This document shows positions 33,773-44,836 of a stretch of 64,000 nucleotides of DNA, piece by piece. Where the stretch lies: the NCBI GenBank assembly GCA_002794785.1, contig NBBA01000001.1, positions 3,968,001-4,032,000 of the forward strand. The letters are read 5' to 3'. The notes below the pieces were generated by a model. That model saw nothing but the letters and a program-made list of their open reading frames with translations. It made no database searches and was not told the origin of the DNA. How positions within the stretch are numbered: position 1 is the stretch's first letter; every line of letters begins with the position of its first letter. The DNA comes from Coniferiporia sulphurascens (taxonomy: Eukaryota > Basidiomycota > Agaricomycetes > Hymenochaetales > Hymenochaetaceae). Made by a program: the position numbers and the translations under genes.

Positions 33773-35955
33773 TCATCCCGTCCTCGACACCTAGAGGTAA
33801 GGGTAGCGTGGTCAGATGAAATGACATCAGCAGACAGAGAGACGGAGAGCACTCACATCTGCAGGGACGTCAACGGTGACGAACTTCCTGATGCGACTCC
33901 GCCTACTGGTATTCTGTGAAAGGCCAGACATATACTGGATGTCGGTCTGATATGTGTACCTGCCAAAAGACGCCTGCCCACTGTAGGTCAAGGAATTGGT
34001 GAGATTAGATGATGCCTTCCGTCGTGTTGCCAACAAGCCAGTCCCTACCCAGGTTGTAGCGTGAGACGACGTTGCACTTGAGTTACCGAAATTGAACGCT
34101 GGGCTGAGGAACACTGTGTTAACCTCTGAAAGCGATGGCTCAGACTGGACCTACTGTTGCGAGTGAGGGAAGGAACCATGGCTTGGTAGGGTTGATGGTG
34201 AGGGTGCTGCTGTAATAGGTGTCATTGGATCGACAGACTTGACCTCGTACCATATCGCATGCGGGGCAAGCGGCGCCGGGTATGCACCTGACGCAGAAGT
34301 TGGCATCACAGACTGATCACTTTTCGCTGGGGCAGAAGAGGGAACTAAAGGGTTAATAAAACCCTCTGCAACAGTACCAATGAAACCGTTGAAGCCACCG
34401 AAGTGTGATTGGTTCTGGCCAACATGCTGCTGAGTTTGTCGCTGTTGGTTGAAGTCGAACGGGGCACCGCTGTGATGCGTGAAATGCTGGTGCGTAAAGC
34501 TGCTGACGTTACCGTCGAAATGATAACCAGAGAATGCGCCTGAGGCAAGCTGGTGCTGCAGACTGGGTTGTGTAGAGCTTGCACGACGTCCGAGCTGACC
34601 AAGCTGGTGCTGGCACACAGTGCGCGTGCCCATACTCATCGTGTTCATGCCTATGCCACTGAAACCCATGCCCGTAGACATCTGTCCAAATCCTGTGTAC
34701 GGCAAGCGAGGAGAAGATGCGCATGAAAGTGTCCAGGGCACCTGCAGTTGCTGATGCGCCTGCAAATGCGGCGGAAGCGCAAGCTGCGAGCCACCCTCCC
34801 GCTCCTCTTCGTTCGAGGCCGGCAAGCCCGCATTGACTAGATTCATGTTGGCGTTCGGGTTCGAAGTGTACCAAGATCTGCCAGACCACATAAATTCGAC
34901 GGAAGAGTCGGAATTGCTATCCCCTGTTAGCAGACACGGTACTAGGCGGCGCCTGTGCAAGTGCGGGATTTGCGAAGTTGAAAGGGTCGGCGTGCGGATA
35001 AGAGTTATAGGGATAATTGTAGGCCTCGTTCGGCAGAGGAACCGACCTCGAACGGCGATGACCGAGATGATTGTGTGCCGTGTGCACTTGCTGGCGGCAT
35101 ACGGCCATTGCGCGCCACTTCTCCTGCGTGCCAAGTGATAACTGACACTCATCCTTATTCTCCTCCACAATCCCAAGCTCTTCGCGCTCGATGCGTTCAC
35201 GTTCTGCTTTCTCGGAGCCAAATGCGCCGCCTGACGCTTGCGCTTCTTTTCGGGGTCGTGCTCAGGCTGGATACGGTAGCCAGGACGAAGCTTCTTGTGC
35301 TCCTCCTTTTTCTTCTCCGCCAATTCCTCCCAGACCTTCTTATCTGCGGCAGGCAGTGCTTTCCAGCAGTTACCTATGGAAATAAGTCGGTAAGAATCAG
35401 GATGCAAATAATGAGCGTGTTATAAAGGAAATTATGTAATGGAGCAGTATCGCCGCGGAAAGACCACCAGCAGTAATCGCGGAAAAATGCGGGGTCAGAG
35501 AAAACACATACCGACAATCTTAGAGAGTGAGTTGTGGTTAGTCTCGATTGAGCCCGGAACATGCCGTTGATGAACGAAGTTCTGACGGAAAAGCATGAAC
35601 GCATTCGGGGGACGATGAATATGTTCGGCGCTGTCCTTGCGTCCGCCGCAACGACGAGGACGCGATGGCGCAGAGACAGGCGTCATTGGAACGATTTCGT
35701 CACCCTCCACGTTAGGATCAGCTCCATCGGCACTGCCGACATTAGCGTTGAGACTTGAAGTGGAACTGGGTGATGCGGGTCGGAAGGATAGCTGATGGGG
35801 GTGACATTGGGTGCAAAGGTGTATTTCATCCGAGTTGCAGAAGAAACTGATCGCCCACGAATTTGCAAAGGTGGTGGGACTTCAGAGGGAATGATGGACT
35901 GGAGGTGTGCATGGTAGTCTGGGAGGCCCCACGTTGTGAATATTGGGAGCTGCAT
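33773..35955 (-). CDS. HMG-box transcription factor
   Basis: Exons on the minus strand: 35955-35848, 35791-35512, 35373-34177, 34125-33857 and 33790-33773, giving 623 aa; the gene may instead stop at 34151 without the last two exons. The MATA-type HMG box is at about residues 83-155: HIHRPPNAFMLFRQNFVHQR, an intron exactly in KIVG-NCW, then KALPAADKKVWEELAEKKKE and a basic tail KKRKRQ. HMG boxes of this type bind and bend DNA; basidiomycete relatives regulate mating and development. The C-terminal half is Gln/Ser/His-rich, typical of activation regions. From about 34917 to 35230 a second minus-strand frame reads more naturally than the main one (for example NEAYNYPYNSYPHADPFNFA), so two compensating frameshifts or unmodelled introns are likely. 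The neighbouring DNA has host-like GC but lies inside the 23.8-kb insertion. Confidence 0.75.
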
Positions 35956-36249
35956 GTTATTGTAGTATGCGCTGTGAGTATTTCGTGAGCCGGAGCCCGA
36001 TGGACCACCAGAGTTCCCAGAGCTATTGGCGTTTCGTGTGCCATGGTTGTGCGTTGTCGAGTTATGTTGGCTTTGTTTAAGTGCCGACTGCGATGCATGT
36101 CGACTCTGGGTATTAGAGCCAGATTTACCTCGATAAGTGTACTGATTTGGATGCTTCTTAGTGGCTAACGACCCTTGTATTAGCGATTAGATGGCGAACA
36201 GCGTCAGCTTCGAGTGAGTAAGTTGGAGAAGTGGTAAAACGCACCCTGC

Positions 36250-36740
36250 TTTTCGACGAAATGGATAGCGTCCTCTTTTGAGCGGAATGACATACGTGTG
36301 CCGTGCACTCCGCACTTGAGGTGCACATACATCTGTTCAGCTTGGACCCAGGAAACAGTTTGCACTGAGTTACTTACGAGTTTGCCCATCCCATAAGCAG
36401 GTTCTCCCATCGTCCTCCTCCCTGCAGAATGTCAAAGTCGATCCTCCACTTTTCTCCTCGTGCACCTCTGCTCTGCATCGTACTCCGTGTTGGCTTGTAG
36501 ACTCTCACGGTCCTGTGTCGCAACTCACCTGTTCACCTTATTCAGTATCGTTTGCGATGGATATACTCGAGACAAGAAGACAGACCGGGAGCACCGCTGA
36601 TAACGTCCGCAGTGACCGCATATTTTGGCGGAATGGTCATCGTAACCTCGGATGCCATCGCTTGAGCAACCTCTACGTCGGTGCAGAGGTACTTTGGAAG
36701 TGGGCAAGGGCGGATGCTGAGAATACAGCATTATGGCCGT
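36250..36740 (-). pseudogene. NDUFS4: NDUFS4 (complex I 18/21-kDa subunit) pseudogene
   Basis: NDUFS4 is an accessory subunit of mitochondrial complex I. The minus strand keeps its order: a presequence-like end (FSASALAHFQSTSAP), PPKYAVTADVISGAP, an intron, LRHRTVRVYKPTRSTMQS, WRIDFDILQGGGRWENLL and MGWANS, an intron, then GTRMSFRSKEDAIHFVEKQG. Introns have GT-AG ends. Two lesions break it: a frame change near 36685, between the presequence and the mature part, and apparent loss of about 4 nt near 36315, where SADYM-type codons are expected before GTRM. The last exon is missing; after EKQG comes the DNA upstream of the HMG-box gene. A solo LTR lies 130 bp upstream. Probably a non-functional copy, with the working gene elsewhere. 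Confidence 0.82.
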
Positions 36741-36869
36741 TGGTGGTAGATGCGACAGAAGGGTTCCTGTGGTGGCTTGTCAACAGAGCAGCCTGGGATT
36801 CGTCTACGTTGTCTTTGGTGCGTTTTGTGCAGGTGGCAGTTGAGTCCAACAATGAGGACGCAACAGAGC

Positions 36870-37125
36870 TCTTAAAATCTACACACATTGTGGTAGATGA
36901 TGAGGTGCAGTGGTGAGGTTGAGGCAAAGGTGGGTTATCAGCGTAAACTGATGTATTTCATGGTAGAGACCAGCTCTCCTTATATACATCTACCATGAGC
37001 TACATATACTATAACTATCATAGCTCCTATCATATGGCGTTATCATTGTGTTATTGTTTACTTAGTAAGATGGTTGTTCATATGACCACCTTTATATTTA
37101 GTACGTTAGTTATATTTATTTAATA
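36870..37125 (-). mobile_element. solo LTR of the Copia family, copy 2
   Basis: 256 bp in inverse orientation (TCTTAAAATC to TTTAATA on the plus strand) with a perfect 5-bp duplication AGAGC on both sides. Confidence 0.93.
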
Positions 37126-37129
37126 AGAG

Positions 37130-37380
37130 CGGATGGAGGAGTAGGCATCAGACTCTTTGGTGGGTGGAGGGAGGGGGGACGCGCCTGGGCCTGTGAACCA
37201 CTGCAGTTGCCACCCCCCGCGGCACAGTCGGCCGTGGGAATTGTGGCATTTATTAGGAAAAAATAATAAAAACCCACTTGCTTTCACCGGACTCGAACCC
37301 AGGACTTGGCCCTCCCACTGCAGCATTCAGGGGAGAAAGCCACAAAACATAAGATAAAATAAAATAAAATAAAATAGAGA
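37130..37380 (-). repeat. tRNA-derived SINE-like relic with (AAAAT)n
   Basis: On the minus strand GGGTTCGAGTCCGG matches an RNA polymerase III B box, but no cloverleaf can be folded, so it is not a tRNA gene. A run of five ATAAA-type units lies at about 37349-37375. A B box plus a short A-rich repeat suggests a tRNA-derived SINE. This is tentative. Confidence 0.35.
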
Positions 37381-37489
37381 AGGGTAGCATTATTCATGCC
37401 ATACACAATACCACTGGAACCTAGGGAACCTAGAGAACAAGACTTAATATCATCTTGGTATCTGTGCCATTCCCAGTAGCGGATGCATA

Positions 37490-37590
37490 AGGTTCAGAAA
37501 CCCGAAAGCACCTGACTCTAAACGAGCCTCCATATGGTTCAGAAACTGCTCAACCACTGAGCCATTCTGGCCATGGAAACTCCCTTTACA
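37490..37590 (-). repeat. second tRNA-like A-box/B-box relic
   Basis: On the minus strand GGCTCAGTGGTTGAG resembles a pol III A box, and CGGGTTTCTGAACC about 60 nt later resembles a decayed B box. It is probably a degenerate SINE head and cannot be a functional tRNA. Confidence 0.3.
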
Positions 37591-37754
37591 ACAGGTCCTA
37601 TAACCCCCTTATGACAAATCAGATTACAGATGCTCACTAAACTTTCCACTATGATTCCTCCCGAAGTAATTAGAACAATTATTACATTTCATCTAATGTT
37701 ACTAGTAACAAACTGTAACATAGTCCATCCCACAGATCCATCCATTGGTGCATC

Positions 37755-38984
37755 ATGAATACCAACTGTGAACTATATTGCACCCTCCTCATGGCTTTCA
37801 GTCTCCTTATTCTCGCTTCAAACGCCTTGGCCGCACTGGCATTGTCACGCCTGGCTGCAGGAGCGTCGTCTTCGTCCTCTGTTATGGCAGCTAGCAATGT
37901 CACAAGCTCTGTCAACAGCTGCAATTCAAGTGCAAGGCGAACACCACTGTGATTGCGGACTGCAAGAACAGCACTACTGCTGCAAACGCAGCTGCCAAGG
38001 GCACTGGTGTGCAGGCTGACACGTTTAATGCTGCGTTCGGCATCAAGTCCAACTTTGCGAACGTGGCTGCTGTCAACAACCAGGGAAAGACAGTTGGTGG
38101 ATCTTCGGCAACGGCTGCCTCCTCCTCCTCATCCGCTTTGACCAATGGCGCTGTAGCATCGTCCACGGCTGCGGCATTGTCCTCGTCTGTTGTATTGTCC
38201 TCATCTGTAGGATCGTCTTCGTCTGCGGCTTCGTCCACATCCTCAAGCTCTGCCGGCAGCTCCAGCGCTGAGCAGTCTTCGAACGGTGCGTATTTTATTC
38301 TTCCGCTATAAAAAATGAGTATGGATACACGAAGCTGACGCACACTTTTACATAGTCCTCGACCCGGCCGTAATTGCCACTGGCTTTGCTCAGGGCGGAC
38401 AGGCGACCCCCGCAGCAGGCCAGGTTGCATCGCTCACTTCGACAAACAACTTCATCAACTTCTGCCTGACAGTCAACAAGCCCATACTGAACGGACAGCA
38501 GATCAAGACAGGCTCGTGCAACCCTGCCCCTATGGGTGTTATCGCAGCAATGACCAACATGCCGAGCTCCAAGTTCACGTTCCCCACCAACTTCAGCTCA
38601 GTCAGGGCGAACACGGCATTCACGATTTCGATGGCGATCAACAACCTCGAAACTGGCAACTTTGTGAATGCGGACTCTAACTACTACTCAGTGCCCCAGC
38701 AGGTGAACAGCGCAGGCGACATTATCGGCCACTCGCACGTCGTTATTGAGCAGATCAACTCACTCAACTCGACAGCCCTCTCCGACCCGACCAAGTTCGC
38801 GTTTTTCAAGGGCATCAACGGCACGGCTGTGAATGGCATTGTCGCTGCTGACGTTACAGACGGCCTGCCCGCTGGCATCTACTGCATGGCATCGATCAAT
38901 GCAGCTGCAAACCAGCAGCCGGTGCTTGTCGCGGTCGCACAGCATGGTTCGCTTGACGACATGGTGTACTTCACCATTAACTAA
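37755..38984 (+). CDS. secreted fungal protein with Ser-rich linker
   Basis: The frame from ATG 37755 starts with a signal-peptide-like segment (LLMAFSLLILASNALAALAL) but shifts frame near 37900-37925, before a second frame (QADTFNAAFGIKSNFANVAA, then a long Ser/Ala run). The intron at 38286-38355 joins this in phase to the C-terminal domain: VLDPAVIATGFAQGGQ, FINFCLTVNKPILNGQQIKT, SCNPAPMGVIAAMTNMPSSK, then DPTKFAFFKGINGTA and HGSLDDMVYFTIN. The C-terminal domain matches a conserved secreted family widespread in mushrooms; its function is unknown to me. The frame change near the N-terminus may be a real lesion or an unresolved small intron. It lies within the 23.8-kb insertion with host-like codon use. 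Confidence 0.65.
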
Positions 38985-39600
38985 GTGTGTCGTAGTGCGA
39001 TGTGGCATCGTTGCCCCCAGTGCCGACTGGCCCAAACTCCATGTAATTTATTTGATGTTGTTTGTTATTTCGGGCATTCTGTACATCTGTGTCTATCTCC
39101 CGTTGCATTTGGTTTCGAATTTGATTCCAGGCGGATTTGGGCCCAGGGGTGTACTGTTCCTGGGTGCAGTGATAGTAGTAGTCAATGGCCTGCCTTGATG
39201 GCAAACCGGGTGTGGGGGCACCAGTCTTGTTCTTTTCTGGTTTCTTCGATAGAATTGTATTGAAGACAGAAATACATGGGTATGAGAGCATACCCACAGC
39301 AGGTGAAAATGAGCCGGTTATTGTGAATAAGTACCTAGTGGCTATAGACAAACGTGATCAACCATCTCGGTAGTGGGACGCACGGAAAAGTGTCTTGCTC
39401 GTTGCCCTCCTCCTCCTCATCTTCCCCACATCGGTATGCAGGTTGAGAGCCAGCAGGCCGCTCCAGTGTACACTTCGTGCACATGCTCGATGACAGTCAC
39501 CATGTCCTCAACATTCCCCAGCCGCCATCTCTGCCTCCACAGAGGTACGTGCATTTCCATCCTCATCAGATCTCTGCGTTGATCGCTCATTTCCCAACCC
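38985..39600. other. no gene recognised
   Basis: Downstream region of the secreted-protein gene; only short overlapping frames without domain character. Confidence 0.35.
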
Positions 39601-40050
39601 CTCCTGCAAAAACCGTCTTCCGTCTTCCATCTTCGAAAAAAACCCACTGCTGGGGGACACTGATGTTGACCTACCTGTAGAGGATTATGCTGCAAACGCT
39701 CACACACTGCAGGCCGCCACCGCCAGTGCCAGTGCCAGCGCCAGTGCCTATGCTCACTGCGCTCTGTCTGCCCGCTCGCACCAGAACCTACGCACGATGC
39801 ACACGTTGAGCGGCAGCACGTCCACCTCGCTCGGTTGCACAGCAAGCAGGACGACTATCAGCCCTGTTACCACAGGCTCGAGCCCCGGTACTTCATCTGC
39901 AGTGCAGTCCTTGTGCTCGCAGTCAAGCTCACCGCCACCTGCTTTGGACCTGTTTTCGAAGCTACTGAAACCGACTGGTTCCTCAGCTTTCTTGTCCTTT
40001 CCTGAATCATTTGTACGTCCTTTTTGTATAACTGATTGGTTAGCATGCTG
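39600..40050 (+). pseudogene. unidentified coding fragment
   Basis: An open plus-strand frame without a start reads through LLGDTDVDLPVEDYAANAHT, a run of Ala-Ser repeats and ALDLFSKLLKPTGSS, then stops. Its codon use is gene-like (GC-rich third positions), but the family is not recognised. It may be another captured piece. Confidence 0.35.
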
Positions 40051-40249
40051 AATGAAACTTGAGCAACCATCACCTTCATCCATGGAAACTGTACACTGTT
40101 TCGATAGGGAAAGGACTGTGGTTTCTGAGGAGGGAATGATAGTAAGAATAGGTAAAACTTGGTCACGTAGAATGTATGTAGCCGATGACATGTGCCTACC
40201 GCCTGTTTAATGGCTGGTCCAACTTGAGCAGAAACCACCACCATCTCTC

Positions 40250-42756
40250 CTCTATCATGCCACCAGCAACTAGGAACATTCCGTCAGATGCAACCAAGTA
40301 CAAGAATGGTAGACCAAAGCTGCCAACTCGAGAAGAAGTCATTGCAAAAGCTGTGGCTAATGCAACTTTTGAGCCTACTGTTGGTTCCAAGCAAGCTGCA
40401 GCTTCACGTCCAAACCGTGTTTGAGCAACACTACAGGCTCATGATAAAGCAGCAGGAGAGGCTATAAAGCCAAGTGAGGAGCATACACTGGCAACAGAGA
40501 CCAATCCAGGTATGTTGCAAATTGTGCATGCAGTTGCTGACTCATCCCTGATCTTCGGACTTGACACAGCCACTGGAGGTCAATCAGAGTCAATCCAAGC
40601 CATGAAAAAAAAGCAGAAGGATTTCCAAGTGAGCTTTAAATCTTTCTTAATTTTAGCTAGTTAGTTTGATGATTTTTTGAAGGGAATGACTAGACAAGAG
40701 AAGAAGGATTACCGTGCAAGCCATCATCTTGCTCAAGTTAAAGCTGCAGATGATGGTGCAGTACATCAGCAGCATCCCAAGGCTTCCAAGGCTCAGACAG
40801 AATAGAAAGCTCAGGTTACTGAGAATAACAACCAAAGGACCAAAGAAATTGCATCTTGTGCAAACACATTTATCTGCTGGGAGCTGTCTTGTGGCAAAGC
40901 CCTCTGTGGCAATGATGAATGCACATTTCCAAGTAAGTCTATCTGATGCTTGATCTTGGACAATATTCTGATTGTCAGCAGACAAGGAGATAATTCCTAG
41001 TAACCTAGTCATGACAAGGTCCATGCCAGGATCAAGAGCCGCAGATGTTTGTGTTACCTTCTGTCCTCTCTCTTGTATCAACTACTAATTCTAGGTTAAA
41101 ACAGGGCTTCATTCCCACTATTTCAATTTATCAGCACCTCAAATGTGTCAGCAAATATGCCCTTGCTCGACTTGCAGACCCAAGTACCTATCACCTCTCC
41201 AGATTCCTTGATGACAAGCAGGAAGTGTTACAATTTTCCCCTTACTCTCCTCTCATGCGCTGACTCACTTCCTCTTTGTCATCATCAGTCAGCGCAACTC
41301 CCCCATTTCTCTACCTTACTCATCCTTATTTTGCCTTGCACCATAAGACGCCATGATGATGCCTTATTTCACCTTGCGCCATAAGACACCATGATGATGC
41401 CTTATTGCACCATCATGACGTGCTTTGCTTACTGATAGCCCTACTTGTATTACCAAGGCATTCCTTGGGTTTCCATGACCTTCCATAGTCTGGTAAACTA
41501 CCCTACACAGGCCGCTACAGTAGTAAACACATAGAGTAGCATATAAGCATGTAACTTCAGTAGCACAAGCCCTAAGCTTGTGCTCTTTGTTCATACAAGC
41601 CCATTATCTGCTACCACCAGTCTACTGTGTACCACTTGGCCATTAGTCGCTTCGTCGTAACCCGACTCGCTATAGAAGCCCACCGCGTCCACATCGCCGA
41701 TCAGGAAGCCCCACCAACGATCACCTTCGACTTATGACATCTAGGAAGCCCCGTTGCCATACCATCAGTTCCGACGATCAGGAAGCCCCGACGTCGATCA
41801 CCGCGTAACCATTGAGCTTAACAGGAAGCCAATATCAAGTTAGTGATTTCTGATGCTGTTTCTTGGGTGTCCAAAAACCCTCGCCAGTCCCCAAGCTCCC
41901 AGGACATCAGTGCACCCCTGCACAAGTCTAGCCTCTCTAAGAGGCAGTTTAAGCACTTGCTCAGGTCTGGAAAGAAATCTGCAGCAGCATTTCATGCTGA
42001 ACATACTGCACTTTCCCAGAATCTAAGGCACAAAGCAGAAAGGGCTGCCAAGCATGCAGCACAGAAGGCTGAGAAAGCACTCAGGGCAGATGCTAGGATG
42101 GCCAGGGAAGAGACAGCACAAATCAAGGCAGAGGCTGAGAAAATTAAAGCTGAGCTCACAAAGACAGTGGAGGAAAAGGAGGAGATGGAAAGGAAGCTAA
42201 AGAGCTCAAAGGACCTTGCAGATCTACTGGCAGGCCTTCTTAGCAGGGCAGACCAAAAGAGACTTGCACAGAGACTCAAGAAGAAGCTGACCATAGCCCA
42301 TGGCATCAAGCTGCAAGACATGGCTCATTTTGACACTATGCAACTTCACACCTTAATCCTGCATACCCATGAAGTCATTCAAAACAGTGACAGTATCAGG
42401 GGACTCATCAGGGATGCCATTGAGAAAGCACATCCTGGGGAAGGAGATATCTATGTTAAGAAAATGGAGTACAGAGCCAATAAAGGTATAGTATGGATTT
42501 TTTGATACATATAACTTACTAACATCCTGTATTTCTCACAGGACCCCATGGATATATTTCTCAGGGTTTCAGGGGAGAAAGTTCTAAGAGCCTTATTGAA
42601 TCCTTTGAGAAGGGATTGTATTTGGTTGATTCAGAGGTAGACTGGAAGGAGGGAATGGATGTTGAGAATTCTGGAGACAATGAGGCTGAGGGCCCTGTGG
42701 AAATGGAGGTTGATGAGCTGGAGGGGTTGATAGCTGAAGCTGCACAGCTTGAGTGA
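40250..42756 (+). pseudogene. Plavaka-companion coiled-coil gene, broken
   Basis: Begins near MPPATRNIPSDATKY and continues through KKDYRASHHLAQVKAADDG, SIYQHLKCVSKYALARLADP, then an Ala/Glu/Lys coiled coil (AERAAKHAAQKAEKALRADA and following), with an intron at 42486-42541 and the final exon ending TGA 42754-42756. TGA at 40422-40424 and TAG at 40803-40805 interrupt the 5' part where Arg (CGA) and Gln (CAG) fit. A solo LTR (41226-41823) sits in the gene; removing it and one duplication joins the exons in frame. It lies 140 bp upstream of the transposase relic, same strand. Its role is not known to me; the pairing with the transposase suggests it belongs to the same element. Confidence 0.55.
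41226..41823 (+). mobile_element. solo LTR, TGTTA...TAACA family, copy 5
   Basis: 598 bp with the 5-bp duplication GGAAG on both sides. It is longer than its sisters because of a 38-bp internal tandem duplication (about 41336-41411). It is inserted in the coiled-coil gene. Confidence 0.93.
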
Positions 42757-42893
42757 TATAATTGAAGGGAGATAGATAATTAGATAATCATGCTGACATA
42801 TCTTGACTTTGAAATACATCCCCACTCAGTTCATTTTCCCACACCTACCTTGATCTTAAACCACCATCATCCCTTGTCAATTACTCTACAATC

Positions 42894-44276
42894 ATGAACA
42901 ACTTCAGACAAACCTCACTCCTCCAACAAACAAAAATTGACCGAATCTGTCCTGCCTGTGGAACTGACTTCCCATCCATTCGTGGGAGGAACATTCACCT
43001 TTCCAGGGCTGAAAGCTGCAAATGGTACAATAAAGGGAAATTTTCAGAACTTGTCTCTACATATGTTCCACAAAATGAAAACCTTGAGGATGACCCTCCC
43101 AGTGCTATAGAAGGTGATAATGCTGACCCTCTTAATTGGGATGATGGATTTGTGATGGATGGGGATGACTATGCACCAGTTTCCATCTCCCACACAGACT
43201 ATATGCCAAGGACATCATATGAGGGCTTACCTAAACCACCAAAACGAGCCCATATAGATGAAACTCCTACAGTCTGTGACACCCATCCAACAGCAGGAAA
43301 GGTTGTGGGGCATGCACAGACAGCTCAAGAATACAGGGATGCCCTCCCCATAGATAACAATTCCACATCAACCAATCTATATGAACCTTTCACATCTGAG
43401 CCCGACTGGATGATGGCAAAGTGGCTCATACAGGATAGTTCTGGAAAGTCATCATCAGACAGGCTCCTTAAAATCCCAGGGGTAAGTTATATAGTGCATT
43501 AAACTTTTTTCCAATATAGTAAATTCTACTTTTCATAAAGCTTGTTGACAGGCTTGGATTGTCTTTCCACAATATGGACAATCTATACAAGAAAATAGAC
43601 AAGCTTCCAGGAATGGCCACATGGCACGAAACTACCATTAGACTTGCCAATGATCCAGATGAAACCCATCTCATTCAGTATTGTGATCCTATTGAAGCCA
43701 TTAAAAGTCTATGGAGAAATCCTACATATGCAAAGCACATGGTCTATGCACCAATGAAGATGTGGGCAAATTCAGATTGAGACTCAAGATTGTACAATGA
43801 AATGTGGACTGGTAAATGGTGGTGGACAGTGCAAGTGAGCTACCTTCACAATATTTTCACAAAAATACCTAAGCAAGCTTCTTTTTAGGAGCTACTGCCA
43901 ATAGGGGCAACAGTTGTTCCTGTTATTATTTCAACAGATAAAACCCAATTAACCAATTTCTGTGGGAGCAAACAGGCCTATCCAGTCTATCTAACAATTG
44001 GCAACATCCCCTGTGCTGTCCGGAAGAAGCCAACCCAGAGAGCCTGTGTACTCTTGGCATACCTATCCACAGATAAAATAACATCTGCCAATCTCTCCCC
44101 AGATGAAATCAGACACAAGACACATTGCCTTTTCCATGAATCTATGAAATGCATATTAAAACCCTTAGAGAAGGCTGGAAGGGAGGGCATAGACATGACT
44201 GGAGCTGATGGTGACATCTGGAGCAATTTCCCCATTGTAGCATGCTATCCTGCTGACTATCCTGAGCAGTGCTTGG
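42894..44276 (+). pseudogene. Plavaka-type transposase, truncated
   Basis: The N-terminus has a C2H2-like finger (CPACGTDFPSIRGRNIHLSR). After an intron (about 43484-43540) come FHNMDNLYKKIDKLPGMATW, NEMWTGKWWW, a second intron, and the strongly conserved block LPIGATVVPVIISTDKTQL, then SKQAYPVYLTIGNIPCAVRK. The D of STDKTQL is a candidate catalytic acid of the RNase H-like fold; this pattern matches Plavaka transposases of the CACTA-related group, by recall. TGA at 43778-43780 lies where Arg fits (SD-x-DSRLYNE). The gene is cut off at 44276 by a solo LTR that lacks a target duplication, so the C-terminal half is gone. The element cannot move on its own. Confidence 0.82.
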
Positions 44277-44836
44277 TGTTACAATTTTCCTTTACTTTTC
44301 CTCATTGCGCTGACTCACTTCCCCTTTGTCATCATCAGTCAGCGCAACTCCCCCATTTCTCTACCTTACTCATCCTTATTCCGCCTTATGCCATAAGACA
44401 CCATGATGACGCCTTATTGCACCATCATGACGTGCTTTGCTTACTGATCACCGCACTTGTATTACCAAGGCATTCCTTGAGTTTCCATGACCTTCCATAG
44501 TCTGGTAAACATACCTAACCAAGTCGCTACAGTAGCAAACACATAGAATAGCATATAAGCATGTAACTTCAGTAGCACAAGCCCTAAGCTTGTGCTCTTT
44601 GTTCATACAAGCCCATTATCTGCTACCACCAGTCTACTGCGCGCCATCTGGCCATTAGTCGCTTCGTTGTAACCCGACTCGCTATAAGAAGCCTACCGCA
44701 TCTATATCGCCGATCAGGAAGCCCCATCGATGATCACCCTCGACTTATGACATCTAGGAAGCCCCGTTGCCATACCATCAGTTCCGACGATCAGGAAGCC
44801 CCGACGTCAATCACCGTGTAACCGTTGAGCTTAACA
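44277..44836 (+). mobile_element. solo LTR, TGTTA...TAACA family, copy 6, without target duplication
   Basis: 560 bp with complete ends, but flanked by CTTGG on the left and CATTT on the right. It is the only copy of seven without a duplication, and it truncates the transposase. The simplest reading is recombination between two LTRs inserted at different sites, deleting the DNA between. Confidence 0.9.

Noticed and set aside
36204..36410. NDUFS4 as a functional gene
   Set aside because: A presumed 4-nt loss, a frame break at the presequence and a missing last exon make a working product unlikely.
37280..37310. tRNA gene on the minus strand (GGGTTCGAGTCC)
   Set aside because: Only the T-loop/B box fits. 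No acceptor stem, D arm or anticodon arm can be folded around it, so it is listed as a SINE-like relic.
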